A model generated the notes under the pieces. That model ran no database searches. It worked only from the letters and a program-made list of their open reading frames with translations, and was not told the origin of the DNA. A DNA stretch of 64,000 nucleotides from Pseudarthrobacter sp. NBSH8 (GTDB lineage: Bacteria > Actinomycetota > Actinomycetes > Actinomycetales > Micrococcaceae), in contig NZ_CP043178.1 of assembly GCF_014217545.1 (NCBI RefSeq), forward strand, positions 1,054,001 to 1,118,000, written 5' to 3'. How positions within the stretch are numbered: the stretch's first letter is position 1; every line of letters starts with the position of its first letter. Positions 7,664 to 16,378 of this stretch are shown here, piece after piece. The position numbers and the translations under genes are program-made.

Positions 7664-9418
7664 TCACACGTCCGGGTCTGGGCTGCGGACATCCTGTTCG
7701 CCGATATCGGCAGCACCCAGGGCGGCCGCGGCAGGGCTGTGCGTGGTTTCGTGCTCGCGGACGCGGAGCTCGGGGTGGTGGAGGTCCAGGGCGGGACGTT
7801 CCGAACGGATCCGGGGCAGCGAGGTGAAGTTGTGTCGGGGCGGCGGGCAGGACGTGACCCACTCGAGCGAGGCGCCGAAGCCCCATGGGTCATCCACCTC
7901 AACGCGTTCGGAGCTCCGTGACGTGATGTAAATGTTCCAGAAGAACGGAATCATGGAGGCGCCGAGCAGGAAGGAGCCGATGGTGGAGAACTGGTTCATC
8001 CAGGCGAAGTTGTCCTCCACCAGATAGTCGGCGTAGCGGCGGGGCATGCCCATGACCCCTAGCCAGTGCTGGATCAGGAACGTGCCGTGGAAGCCAAGGA
8101 ACAGCATCCAGAAGTGGATCTTTCCGAGGCGCTCGTTGAGCATCTTGCCGGTGAATTTGGGCCACCAGAAGTAGAAGCCTGCGAACATCGCGAACACCAC
8201 CGTGCCGAAGACCACGTAGTGGAAGTGTGCCACCACAAAGTAGGAGTCGGACACGTGGAAGTCCAGCGGCGGCGACGCCAGGATGATGCCGGTCAGGCCG
8301 CCGAAGAGGAAGGTGATGAGGAAGCCCAGGCTCCACAGCATGGGGGTCTCGAACGTCAGGGACCCCCGCCACATGGTGCCGATCCAGTTGAAGAACTTTA
8401 CGCCGGTGGGGACCGCGATGAGCATGGTCATGAAGGAGAAGAACGGTAGCAGGACCGAGCCGGTCACGTACATGTGGTGCGCCCACACGGTCATGGACAG
8501 GGCTGCGATGGAGATGGTGGCATAGATAAGGCCCTTGTAGCCGAAGATCGGCTTCCGGCTGAAGACCGGGAAGATCTCGGACACGATGCCGAAGAACGGC
8601 AGCGCAATGATGTACACCTCGGGATGGCCGAAGAACCAGAACAGATGCTGCCACAGCACCGCGCCGCCGTTCTCCGGATCATAGATGTGTGCCCCAAACT
8701 TGCGGTCGGCCCCCAGGGCAAACAGGGCCGCCGCGAGCGGCGGGAAGGCCATGATGACCAGGATGGATGTCACCAGGGCGTTCCAGGTGAAGATGGGCAT
8801 CCGCCACATGGTCATGCCCGGAGCACGCATGCAGATAATGGTGGTGATGAAGTTGACCGCACCCAGGATGGTGCCGAAGCCGGACAGCGCCAGGCCAAAG
8901 ACCCACAGGTCACCGCCCACGCCGGGGGTGAACGTGGTGTTATTCAACGGCGCGTAGGCGAACCAGCCGAACGCGGCAGCGCCCTGCGGGGTGATGAAGC
9001 CCGCGACGGCGATGGTGGAGCCGAACAGGAAGAACCAGAAGGCCAGGGCGTTCAGCCGTGGGAACGCGACATCGGGGGCACCGATCTGCAGCGGCATGAT
9101 GAAGTTGGTGAAGCCGGCGAACAGAGGGGTGGCGAACATCAGCAGCATCATGGTGCCGTGCATCGTGAACAGCTGGTTGTACTGCTCCTTGGTCTGCAGG
9201 ATCTGCATGCCAGGTTCGAAGAGCTCGGCCCGGATGAGCAGGGCCATAACGCCGGCCAGCATGAAGAACACAAATGAGGCGATCAGGTACATGTACCCGA
9301 TGACCTTGTGGTCGGTGGAGGTGAGCCAGCCGACCACCATGGAGCCTTTACGCAGCGGTACCACCGGGGGAGCGGCCGTTGAAGCGGTCCCTATTCGTGA
9401 ATGTCCGGTGATGGCCAT
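7664..9418 (-). CDS. ctaD: cytochrome c oxidase subunit I (aa3 type)
   Basis: This is the 584-residue catalytic subunit of the aa3 oxidase, with twelve membrane segments. It reduces oxygen to water and pumps protons. Signature segments are [15 protein letters not shown] at the N-terminus, [15 protein letters not shown] (CuB histidine and the cross-linked tyrosine), [10 protein letters not shown] (two CuB histidines) and [11 protein letters not shown] (haem ligands). The start at 9418 matches actinobacterial homologues. No other oxidase subunit lies nearby, so this may be a second or stand-alone ctaD copy. The C-terminal ~50 residues are polar and variable. Confidence 0.97.
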   Translation of the reverse strand: MAITGHSRIGTASTAAPPVVPLRKGSMVVGWLTSTDHKVIGYMYLIASFVFFMLAGVMALLIRAELFEPGMQILQTKEQYNQLFTMHGTMMLLMFATPLFAGFTNFIMPLQIGAPDVAFPRLNALAFWFFLFGSTIAVAGFITPQGAAAFGWFAYAPLNNTTFTPGVGGDLWVFGLALSGFGTILGAVNFITTIICMRAPGMTMWRMPIFTWNALVTSILVIMAFPPLAAALFALGADRKFGAHIYDPENGGAVLWQHLFWFFGHPEVYIIALPFFGIVSEIFPVFSRKPIFGYKGLIYATISIAALSMTVWAHHMYVTGSVLLPFFSFMTMLIAVPTGVKFFNWIGTMWRGSLTFETPMLWSLGFLITFLFGGLTGIILASPPLDFHVSDSYFVVAHFHYVVFGTVVFAMFAGFYFWWPKFTGKMLNERLGKIHFWMLFLGFHGTFLIQHWLGVMGMPRRYADYLVEDNFAWMNQFSTIGSFLLGASMIPFFWNIYITSRSSERVEVDDPWGFGASLEWVTSCPPPRHNFTSLPRIRSERPALDLHHPELRVREHETTHSPAAAALGAADIGEQDVRSPDPDV

Positions 9419-9512
9419 TTTTCACCTCACAGATTAGTCTGCACGGCATGTTTGGACCCTTTGCATGAGCCCCTAAGTGCAGGCTACTCACTTACGCGGC
9501 GTCCCGGAAGAG

Positions 9513-10247
9513 TCAGTGCAGGCCCATCGCGTTCCGGACCTCGTCCAGGATGTGGTGGACTGCGGTCTCCGCCGCCACAGCGTCACCGCGGGCCACCGCT
9601 GCCGCAACATCCTCGTGGGCCTGCAACGCTTCGTTCCGCGGCTTGAAGGGCATGAGACCCTGTTTGGTCCGGCTGGTGAGCACCTCGGCCACCATGCCTT
9701 CCAATGCGGTAAACATCTCGTTGCCACAGCTTTCGAGCAGCAGGCAGTGGAACTCGATGTCCACCGACAGGAACGCCTCGAGTTCGCCGGCTTCACCCAG
9801 CCGCCGCAGCTCTGCAGCCAGAAAAACCAGCCTTGTCCGTTCAGCCGCGCTTGCCCGGCGGGCAGCACCTGCAGCCGCAATCGGCTCGACGGCGATGCGC
9901 AGCTCCGTGAGGCTGCCGTACTGCTCGGCGCGGTTGGCCGATGCGAGGCGCCACCTCACCAGCTTGGGATCGTAAACGTTCCACAGCCCGCGCTCCTGCA
10001 CCACGATGCCCACCCGCCGCCGTGAGTACACCAGGTTCATGGATTCGAGCACTTTCATAGTGTCCCGCGCGACAGTGCGGGAAATCCCGTACTCCAGCTG
10101 GATGCCCTCAAGCGTAAGCCGGCTTCCCGGTGGGAGGCTCCCGGATGCGATGGCGACGCCAACCGACTCCAGAACGCGTTCATGCATCGCGGGGGAAGCC
10201 CCGCCGTCGTCCGCGGTATCCGCGTGGTCCACTGTCGCCGTCGACAT
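9513..10247 (-). CDS. gntR: GntR/FadR-family regulator of gluconate genes
   Basis: This 244-residue regulator has an N-terminal winged helix, including SGSLPPGSRLTLEGIQ and GISRTVARDTMKVLE, followed by an FCD ligand-binding domain whose metal-site pattern (RIAVEPIAA, DIEFHCLLLESCGN, HHILDEV) is clear. It is divergent from gntK-gntP and is therefore very likely their gluconate-responsive repressor. The start at 10247 was chosen because AGGCAGGAAAC lies just upstream and the family begins at about this point; an in-frame start at 10322 would add 25 non-conserved residues. Confidence 0.9.
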   Translation of the reverse strand: MSTATVDHADTADDGGASPAMHERVLESVGVAIASGSLPPGSRLTLEGIQLEYGISRTVARDTMKVLESMNLVYSRRRVGIVVQERGLWNVYDPKLVRWRLASANRAEQYGSLTELRIAVEPIAAAGAARRASAAERTRLVFLAAELRRLGEAGELEAFLSVDIEFHCLLLESCGNEMFTALEGMVAEVLTSRTKQGLMPFKPRNEALQAHEDVAAAVARGDAVAAETAVHHILDEVRNAMGLH

Positions 10248-10326
10248 GTTTCCTGCCTCTCTATGCGCCGCAGCGCACTCACAGGATACCGAAGATTGAA
10301 CCAAAGGTATGACTTGTGACACTCAA

Positions 10327-10337
10327 AGATAGTATCT
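10327..10337. promoter_or_regulatory. candidate GntR operator in the gntR-gntK intergenic region
   Basis: The palindrome AGATA-G-TATCT lies midway between the divergent gntR and gntK genes. A second related half, GGTGATACC with TTATC, follows at about 10350-10362. The position suits autorepression and control of gntK-gntP. The site is inferred from symmetry only. Confidence 0.4.
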
Positions 10338-10435
10338 ATGGTTCCAAATGGTGATACCTTATCTCCCGGCGCAGTTCCCTGTGAGGTGCGCTTAAAGCGT
10401 TCTTCACTTAGCCAACGGCGTCTTCGGAGGTAAAC

Positions 10436-10981
10436 ATGCAGTATCCAGCCACGCACCTGGTGGTGATGGGCGTTGCCGGTTCCGGCAAGTCCACCATTGC
10501 GGCAGCTCTTTCCCGGCAGCTTGGCTGGGCCTGTGCCGAAGCGGACGAGTTTCACCCCCAGTCCAACATCGACAGGATGACCCAGGGCATTCCCCTGCAG
10601 GACGAGGACCGCTGGCCCTGGTTGCAGGAAATCCAGAACTGGATGAGCGCACATGCCGCTGCCGGGGAAAGCACCGTGCTCACCTGCTCCGCGCTCAAGC
10701 TCAGCTACCGCCGCCTGCTCTCCGAAGCACAGGGCCGGGTCCTGTTCATCCACCTCGACGGCGGCGCCGACCTGATCGGCCAGCGCATGCAGGGCCGCGA
10801 AGGCCATTTCATGCCGCCTACCCTCCTGCCCAGCCAGCTGGCCACCCTGGAACCTCTGACCGACCGAGAACTTGCCGCCGGCAGCCTCCGCCTGGACATC
10901 TCCAACTCCCCGGAACAGATCGTCGCCGCCGTGCTGGCAGGCCTCACGCTTCCCGCCCAGGCGGAACTCACCGACTGCTGA
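10436..10981 (+). CDS. gntK: gluconokinase
   Basis: This 181-residue P-loop kinase phosphorylates gluconate to 6-phosphogluconate and so feeds the pentose phosphate pathway. The Walker A motif VMGVAGSGKSTIAAAL is near residues 10-25. The family-typical ADEFHPQSNIDRM and GIPLQDEDRWPWL follow, then the lid segment REGHFMPPTLLPSQLATLEP. The start is preceded by a GGAGG site. The gntP permease begins 51 bp downstream, forming a two-gene operon under the divergent GntR. Confidence 0.95.
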   Translation: MQYPATHLVVMGVAGSGKSTIAAALSRQLGWACAEADEFHPQSNIDRMTQGIPLQDEDRWPWLQEIQNWMSAHAAAGESTVLTCSALKLSYRRLLSEAQGRVLFIHLDGGADLIGQRMQGREGHFMPPTLLPSQLATLEPLTDRELAAGSLRLDISNSPEQIVAAVLAGLTLPAQAELTDC

Positions 10982-11032
10982 GCCCGCCCAAATTTTCACA
11001 AACCCCAATAAATTCTGTTTCGAAGGAGAACC

Positions 11033-12436
11033 ATGGTCATCGAAGGATGGACCCAGACGCTGGGCGCAGGCCCGCTGCTGCTCATCGCAACAGCAGCGAT
11101 CGTCGTACTGCTGTTCCTGATCATCAAGCTGCGGATGCACGCGCTGATCGCCCTGATCGCAGTCAGCCTCGCGACGGCATTTTCCACCGGAATCCCTGCC
11201 AACCAGGTGGTACCGGTGCTGATAAACGGGTTCGGCACAACCCTGGGCACCGTGGCCCTCCTCGTTGGCCTGGGCGCAATGCTCGGCCGCATCGTTGAAA
11301 CCAGCGGCGGTGCCAAAGTGCTGGCGGACTACCTGATCGGTGTCTTCGGTGAAAAGCGTGCCCCGTTCGCCCTGGGCCTCGCCTCCCTGATCTTCGGCTT
11401 CCCCATCTTCTTCGACGCCGGCCTGGTAGTTATGCTGCCCGTGGTCTTCGCCGTCGCCCACCGCCTGGGCGGGGGAGTGCTGCGCTACGGCCTCCCGGCC
11501 GCCGGTGCATTCTCCGTGATGCACATCTTCCTGCCGCCGCACCCGGGTCCGGTCTCTGCTGCAGCCTTCTTTGATGCCAATATCGGCCTGGTCCTGATTG
11601 CCGGTCTCATCGCCGCCATCCCCACCTGGTACGTCACCGCCTACCTGTTCGGCCTTTGGACCGGCAAAAAACTGGTCCTCCCGGTACCGGAAATCCTGGG
11701 CCACGCCAGCGCTGAAGCCGAGTCCAACCCGCCGCGTTTCCGCACCATCATCGGCCTCCTGCTCCTGCCGCTCGTCCTGATCTTCATCAACACCGGCCTG
11801 AACACCCTCGCGTCCTCCGGCGTCCTGGACGCAGCCGTCAAGAAGGAGCAGTGGTTCCAGGTCCTGCGCACCATCGGCGAAACCCCGGTGGCCCTGCTGA
11901 TCGCCGTGCTCGTGGCCATGTTTGTGCTCGGTGCCCGCCGCGGCACCGAGGCCGGCGCCCTGGAGAAGCTGCTCGAATCCTCGCTGGGCCCGGTCTGCTC
12001 GGTCATCCTGATCACCGGCGCCGGCGGCATGTTCGGCGGCGTGCTCCGCGCGTCCGGCATCGGTGCCGCGCTGGCAGATGTCCTGGGCAACCTGGGCATC
12101 CCGCTGATCCTGGCCGGCTTCCTTATCGCCGCCATCCTGCGCATCGCCCAGGGTTCGGCAACCGTGGCCCTGACCACCACGGCGGGCCTTATCGCCCCGG
12201 CCGTAGCACTGGCGGGGCTGAACGGCATGCAGGTCGCCGCACTGGTCATCGCCGTGGCGGCAGGCTCCGTGGTGGTCTCCCACGTCAACGACTCCGGCTT
12301 CTGGCTGGTGGGCCGTTTCTTCGGCATGGACGTCAAAACCACGCTGAAGACCTGGACCGTCATGGAAACGCTGATCGGTGTTATGGGCTTCGCCATCGCG
12401 GCGGTCATTTTCCTGCTCGCCGGCGTGGCGGGTTAG
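11033..12436 (+). CDS. gntP: gluconate permease (GntP family)
   Basis: This 467-residue integral membrane transporter of the gluconate:H+ symporter family has around twelve to fourteen hydrophobic segments. Recognisable family features are GLGAMLGRIVETSGGAK, the loop HIFLPPHPGPVSAA, and VVVSHVNDSGFWLV near the C-terminus. It imports gluconate for the kinase encoded just upstream. A GAAGGAG site precedes the start. The operon ends at a strong hairpin before the convergent TfoX-like gene. Confidence 0.95.
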   Translation: MVIEGWTQTLGAGPLLLIATAAIVVLLFLIIKLRMHALIALIAVSLATAFSTGIPANQVVPVLINGFGTTLGTVALLVGLGAMLGRIVETSGGAKVLADYLIGVFGEKRAPFALGLASLIFGFPIFFDAGLVVMLPVVFAVAHRLGGGVLRYGLPAAGAFSVMHIFLPPHPGPVSAAAFFDANIGLVLIAGLIAAIPTWYVTAYLFGLWTGKKLVLPVPEILGHASAEAESNPPRFRTIIGLLLLPLVLIFINTGLNTLASSGVLDAAVKKEQWFQVLRTIGETPVALLIAVLVAMFVLGARRGTEAGALEKLLESSLGPVCSVILITGAGGMFGGVLRASGIGAALADVLGNLGIPLILAGFLIAAILRIAQGSATVALTTTAGLIAPAVALAGLNGMQVAALVIAVAAGSVVVSHVNDSGFWLVGRFFGMDVKTTLKTWTVMETLIGVMGFAIAAVIFLLAGVAG

Positions 12437-12466
12437 CGATCTGACTCCAGCCACGGCTGACTGAAG

Positions 12467-12519
12467 TACGACGGCGGGGCGTCCAGGGAAATTCTGGCCA
12501 CCCCGCCGTCGTCGTCGTA
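12467..12519. terminator. bidirectional terminator between gntP and the TfoX-like gene
   Basis: A stem of TACGACGGCGGGG (12467-12479) pairs with CCCCGCCGTCGT at 12501-12512. It lies between convergent stop codons and can serve both genes. The T run is weak, as is usual in high-GC actinobacteria. Confidence 0.8.
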
Positions 12520-12532
12520 TTCCTGGGCGCCC

Positions 12533-12904
12533 CTACTTGCGGGGTTTGGCTGCTTTCGGCGCTTTGGGCGGGAGCTCCGCGACGTATTCGAAGGCCTTCC
12601 CCACCCAGGCCTTTGCCCGCGCATCGTCACCGTCGGCGTTCCACATCTCCGGGAGTCCGGTGTAGCCGCCCATGGGCCGCTCCGCCGGGCCGAAAGGGAC
12701 TGTCTGCTCGGCCCCTTCGAGCTCCTGCCGGTCGGCGTCGGCGAGCTTCACACCGATGGTGGCGCCGAACAGGCCGGCGAACATGTTGCCGTTGACGAAG
12801 GCGCCCAGGTTGCCGAACATCGGCTTGACCACCACCTCAGGGATGTCCGGCACTACGGAGTGGAACCGCTCCTTGGCTTCGTCGGACGCTTTGGCCATTT
12901 CCAT
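12533..12904 (-). CDS. TfoX N-terminal domain protein
   Basis: This 123-residue protein contains a TfoX/Sxy N-terminal domain, with the characteristic VVVKPMFGNLGAFVNGNMFA and GVKLADADRQEL followed by GGYTGLPEMW. In proteobacteria this domain belongs to competence activators. In actinobacteria stand-alone copies are common and have no known role. The start at 12904 has a GGGAGAA site 7 nt upstream, and a second ATG two codons later is an alternative. The C-terminus is a Pro/Lys-rich tail. Confidence 0.85.
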   Translation of the reverse strand: MEMAKASDEAKERFHSVVPDIPEVVVKPMFGNLGAFVNGNMFAGLFGATIGVKLADADRQELEGAEQTVPFGPAERPMGGYTGLPEMWNADGDDARAKAWVGKAFEYVAELPPKAPKAAKPRK

Positions 12905-13043
12905 GGTGGTTCTCCCAGGGTCTAGGTGAGATTCTTTGTGCAGCTTATGCCCGTTAGGGCGCCGGCGACAGAATTGCCTACCGCTAGGCTGGCAGGAGTC
13001 CGCACCCACTTCTCAGGTTCCCACCCCAACCAAAGGACATCCC

Positions 13044-13862
13044 TTGACCCAACGCACCATTGTGATCACCGGCGCCAGCGACGGCATCGGCGCGGCAGCC
13101 GCGAAGACGCTGACGCAGGCAGGCGACCGGGTGGTCGTCGTCGGCCGTTCCGAGGAGAAGACCCAGGCCATCGCGAAGGAGCTCAATGCCGATTATTTCG
13201 TCAGCGACTTCGCCGACCTGGGCCAGGTCCGCACCCTCGCCGCGCAGCTGAAAGACGACTACGAACGGATCGATGTCCTGGCCAACAACGCCGGAGGCAT
13301 CATGGGCAAGCGCCAGCTCACGGTGGACGGCAACGAATCCACCTTCCAGATCAACCACCTGGCGCCGTTCCTGCTCACCACCGAGCTGATGGACGTCCTC
13401 ACCGCCAGCAACGCCACGGTCATCAACACCGCCAGCGCCGCCAACGGCTTCGGCAAAATGGATCTCTTCGACCTCAAATCGGAGCACAGTTACTCCACCA
13501 ACCGCGCCTACGGCACGGCCAAACTCGCCAACATCCTCTTCACATCCGAGCTGCACCGCCGCTTCGGCGAGCAGGGAATCACGACGGCGGCGTTCCACCC
13601 GGGCGTAGTCCGCACCAACTTCGCGGCAGCGTCCACCAGCCCCATGCGGCATGCCTACAAGACGCTGCTCAACCGGTTTATGCTCACCCCGGACCAGGGC
13701 GCCGACACCCTGCTCTGGCTCATCAACGGCACCGCCGGAACCGACTGGATCTCCGGCGCCTACTACGCCAAGCGCGCCCTGGCCAAGGCCAACGCTCAGG
13801 CGTACGATGCCGAGCTGGCGCAGGGTCTGTGGGAGGCAAGTGAGGCGCTCGTCGCACGCTGA
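13044..13862 (+). CDS. short-chain dehydrogenase/reductase
   Basis: This 272-residue classical SDR resembles retinol-dehydrogenase-type reductases. It has TGASDGIG near residues 9-16, NNAGG for cofactor-cavity formation, NTASA with the catalytic serine, and YGTAK holding the catalytic Tyr and Lys. The start is a TTG at 13044 with an AAAGGA site about 6 nt upstream; frames that begin further upstream lack family similarity. The substrate cannot be inferred from the neighbours. Transcription runs toward the lipoprotein gene 90 bp downstream. Confidence 0.9.
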   Translation: MTQRTIVITGASDGIGAAAAKTLTQAGDRVVVVGRSEEKTQAIAKELNADYFVSDFADLGQVRTLAAQLKDDYERIDVLANNAGGIMGKRQLTVDGNESTFQINHLAPFLLTTELMDVLTASNATVINTASAANGFGKMDLFDLKSEHSYSTNRAYGTAKLANILFTSELHRRFGEQGITTAAFHPGVVRTNFAAASTSPMRHAYKTLLNRFMLTPDQGADTLLWLINGTAGTDWISGAYYAKRALAKANAQAYDAELAQGLWEASEALVAR

Positions 13863-13952
13863 GCCGCTTTGCCGCGCCCTGTTGGACGGGCAGCTAAAAC
13901 GGCCTAACCTAGCAACCGCAAGTATGCTTCCTATCCTTGAGGAGTGGTTTCG

Positions 13953-14804
13953 ATGCGCAGTACTTCAGCGATTGGCCTGGCCGCAGCAAGCATTCTGGCC
14001 CTGGCGGCGTGCACAGGCGGAGACGGCGGACAGAGCCCCTCACCCACAGGCACCGCCACCACCAGCGCGGCGGCAGCCGACAAGGTCTACAGCGAAGATG
14101 AACTGCGCGAACTCATCGCCGGCATGCGGGATGCGGAAGGCAACGAACTAAAGCTCTATTCCCAGGACCAAGTGGCTCAGGGCAGCAACATTGCCAACCT
14201 GCTGCTGAGCACGGCGACGGTGGACCCTCAGGACTGCAAGTCCATCGCCGCTGCCGGGCTCCTCGACAAGGTGGACAACGGCGACGTGGCAGTCGCCCTC
14301 TCCGAGAGCGCCCAGCCGCGCACTTTGTCGGCCCAGTCCGGCAGCGAAGGCCCGGACGCCGTCGAACTGCTCCAGGAAGTGAGCGCCAAGATGAACCAGT
14401 GCGCCAACTTCAGCGTCGAGGCACTGGGCCAGCGCTACGAGGTGTCCAGCGAGGAACTGCAGGCGGAAACGGATGGTGCGGAGACCTTCGCCACCCTGAG
14501 CACGCGCGGCCAGGGTACCAACGAGAATCTGATGCAGGTCTCCGCTGCGGAGGGCAGGCTGCTGGTGGTGGCCACCAAGGGCGGGTCAGATCTGGGCGAT
14601 GACGACCAGAAAGAGCTTGAGGACCTCGTGAACGAGGTTCTCGCCAAGGCCGACGGCGGCTCAGCTACCTCCTCGCCGACCGGCACCTCGACCGGCTCCT
14701 CGACAGGCACGGCGAGCCCCACCTCGAGTGCATCGCCCACAGCCGCCGAGTCGGAAGAGGACATGAGCCCCTCGCCGACAACAACGTCCACCAGCACACC
14801 GTAG
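13953..14804 (+). CDS. secreted lipoprotein with Ser/Thr/Pro-rich tail
   Basis: A 283-residue predicted lipoprotein of unknown function. Its signal peptide ends with a lipobox, LALAAC, at about residues 14-19, so Cys19 should be lipidated and the protein anchored outside the membrane. A globular domain of about 200 residues follows, containing two further cysteines (DPQDCKS and MNQCANF) that may form a disulfide. The last ~55 residues are low-complexity Ser/Thr/Pro. The GAGGAG site precedes the ATG at 13953. A strong terminator follows. I do not recognise the central domain. Confidence 0.8.
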   Translation: MRSTSAIGLAAASILALAACTGGDGGQSPSPTGTATTSAAAADKVYSEDELRELIAGMRDAEGNELKLYSQDQVAQGSNIANLLLSTATVDPQDCKSIAAAGLLDKVDNGDVAVALSESAQPRTLSAQSGSEGPDAVELLQEVSAKMNQCANFSVEALGQRYEVSSEELQAETDGAETFATLSTRGQGTNENLMQVSAAEGRLLVVATKGGSDLGDDDQKELEDLVNEVLAKADGGSATSSPTGTSTGSSTGTASPTSSASPTAAESEEDMSPSPTTTSTSTP

Positions 14805-14816
14805 ATTTTGCATAGT

Positions 14817-14864
14817 GGACGACGGCGGCACTCATGGGAGTGCCGACGTCGTCCTCTTTTTCGT
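14817..14864 (+). terminator. rho-independent terminator after the lipoprotein gene
   Basis: A 17-bp stem with one mismatch, GGACGACGGCGGCACTC at 14817-14833 against the matching arm at 14838-14854, is followed by TCTTTTTC. It lies directly after the lipoprotein stop and before the convergent PaiB-like gene. Confidence 0.92.
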
Positions 14865-14870
14865 TGCTCT

Positions 14871-15410
14871 TTATTGCGGCCGGGCCCGCTCGATATCGGA
14901 GGCGCTCACCGCCTGCCCCCGTGCGCTGACTCCTGCGACCACGCCGTCCACATCCGCCGCGGATCGGTTCTGGCTCAGCTTGGTCTTCGCCTCGATCCTG
15001 GTGATAACCAGTTCGAGGCCCACGATGGCGCGAAGCTGGCCTGAAATGTAGCGCTCCGGCGCATCGTCCACGCTCCATGGGTGCTCAAAGTCCGCTTCAT
15101 TGACGTTGGTCAGCCGCCTGACCTGGCCTTCAATCCACGCCGGATCGTCATGGATCACGAGGGTGCCGTAAACGTGCGCCGTGGAGTAGTTCCACGTGGG
15201 GACCACGCGTCCGTGCTCGGCCTTGGACGCATACCAGGACGGCGATATGTAGGCGTCCGCGCCCTGGATGATCATCAGGGATTCCCCGATGGCCGGTTCG
15301 GACCACTGGGGGTTGCTCCTGGCGACATGGGTGTGCAACGCGCCGCGTTCGCCCGCCGAGGGGTCGTACACGAACGGCAGCAGCGTGGCGAGCGGGCCCT
15401 GTGAGGTCAT
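14871..15410 (-). CDS. PaiB-like FMN-binding protein, N-terminally shortened
   Basis: This 179-residue protein matches the FMN-binding negative transcriptional regulator (PaiB) family, with HVARSNPQW, then GADAYISPSWYASKAEHG, VVPTWNYSTAHVYGTL, and KLSQNRSAADVDGV near the end. The family is usually about 205-210 residues, so roughly 30 N-terminal residues are missing. In-frame similarity (AVQELLTRPGAANLV) continues upstream to about 15459, but there is no start codon or family N-terminus there. The ATG at 15410 overlaps the stop of the EamA gene in an ATGA, so the shortened form may be translated by coupling. Whether it folds and binds flavin is uncertain. Confidence 0.7.
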   Translation of the reverse strand: MTSQGPLATLLPFVYDPSAGERGALHTHVARSNPQWSEPAIGESLMIIQGADAYISPSWYASKAEHGRVVPTWNYSTAHVYGTLVIHDDPAWIEGQVRRLTNVNEADFEHPWSVDDAPERYISGQLRAIVGLELVITRIEAKTKLSQNRSAADVDGVVAGVSARGQAVSASDIERARPQ

Positions 15411-16378
15411 GGTGACCAGGTTGGCTGCGCCCGGCCGGGTGAGTAGTTCCTGGACGGCGCCGGCTTGAGCCTGACCCGTACCGCGGCGCCGGCGCAGAGG
15501 ATGACGGCCAGGCCGCCCACGATGGTGCTCCACGTCAGCGACTCGCCGAGCAGGAGACCCGCCCAGCAGATGCTCAGCACAGGCTGCACAAGCTGGATCT
15601 GGCTGACCTGGGCCATGGGGCCGATGGCCAGGCCGCGGTACCAGGCAAAGAAGCCGAGGAACATGCTGACCACGCCGAGGTACGCAAAGGCCAACCACTG
15701 GACCGGTGTGCCCGACGGCGGCTGCTGCGCCACGGACACCGCCACCAGGAACACCATCAGCGGCGACGCCAGCAACAGCGCCCAGGACACGGTCTGCCAG
15801 GCGCCCAGCTCGCGGGCCAGCAGGCCACCTTCCGCATAGCCGATGGCCGCGGCCACCACTGCCCCGAGGAGCAGCAGGTCGGACCAGTGCAGCTGTCCGA
15901 ACCCGCCGGACTGCAGGGATCCGAAGGCTATTGCGGCCAGCCCGCCCACGCCGGTGATGAGCCAGAACGCCAGCGGGGGATGCTCGCGCCCGCGCAGAAC
16001 AGCCACGGTCGCCGTCGCGGCGGGCAACAGGGCGATCACCACGGCGCCGTGACTGGCCGGCGTGTTGGTGAGCGCGAAGGAGGTCAGCAGGGGAAACCCG
16101 ACGACGATGCCGCCGGCCACCACGGCGAGGCGCGCCCACAGCGTGCCGTGGGGGAGCCGCTGCCGGGTGAGGGCGAGCGCGAAGGCGGCGAGGATGGCGG
16201 CTACCACCGCACGGCCTGACCCGATAAACAGCGGGGACAGGGACTCGACGGCCACCTTCGTGAACGGAACCGTGAAGGAGAAGGCCGCTACTCCGATGAG
16301 ACCCCACCAGAGTCCGGTGGGCTGGCCGGACGGTATCACTGGCGGTAAAAGCGTAGTAGCGCTACTATTGTCTCTCAT
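15407..16378 (-). CDS. EamA/DMT-superfamily transporter
   Basis: This ten-TM drug/metabolite transporter has two EamA repeats, the first starting at GLWWGLIGVAAFSFTVPFTK and the second near LHWSDLLLLGAVVAAAIGYA. It probably exports an amino acid or a related small molecule. It is divergent from a MocR regulator, a common arrangement for such exporters. The ATG at 16378 overlaps the MocR start on the other strand in CATG. An in-frame GTG at 16339 would leave the operator palindrome outside the coding region and is a credible alternative. The last ~16 residues are encoded by sequence that looks like displaced paiB DNA. Confidence 0.85.
   Translation of the reverse strand: MRDNSSATTLLPPVIPSGQPTGLWWGLIGVAAFSFTVPFTKVAVESLSPLFIGSGRAVVAAILAAFALALTRQRLPHGTLWARLAVVAGGIVVGFPLLTSFALTNTPASHGAVVIALLPAATATVAVLRGREHPPLAFWLITGVGGLAAIAFGSLQSGGFGQLHWSDLLLLGAVVAAAIGYAEGGLLARELGAWQTVSWALLLASPLMVFLVAVSVAQQPPSGTPVQWLAFAYLGVVSMFLGFFAWYRGLAIGPMAQVSQIQLVQPVLSICWAGLLLGESLTWSTIVGGLAVILCAGAAVRVRLKPAPSRNYSPGRAQPTWSP
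16354..16367. promoter_or_regulatory. operator palindrome for the MocR regulator
   Basis: The perfect 14-bp palindrome TAGTAGCGCTACTA lies 10 bp before the MocR ATG. It overlaps a probable -10 box TACTAT (16363-16368) whose spacing suggests a leaderless MocR transcript. No ribosome-binding site precedes either divergent ATG. Confidence 0.65.

Noticed and set aside
10055..12454. 799-residue minus-strand open frame
   Set aside because: It is antisense to gntK and gntP, is rich in Gln/Asp/Gly without any domain, and results from the high GC content of the true genes.
14871..16307. a single 478-residue minus-strand protein
   Set aside because: Only the last ~195 residues resemble PaiB; the rest is an out-of-frame reading of the EamA exporter.
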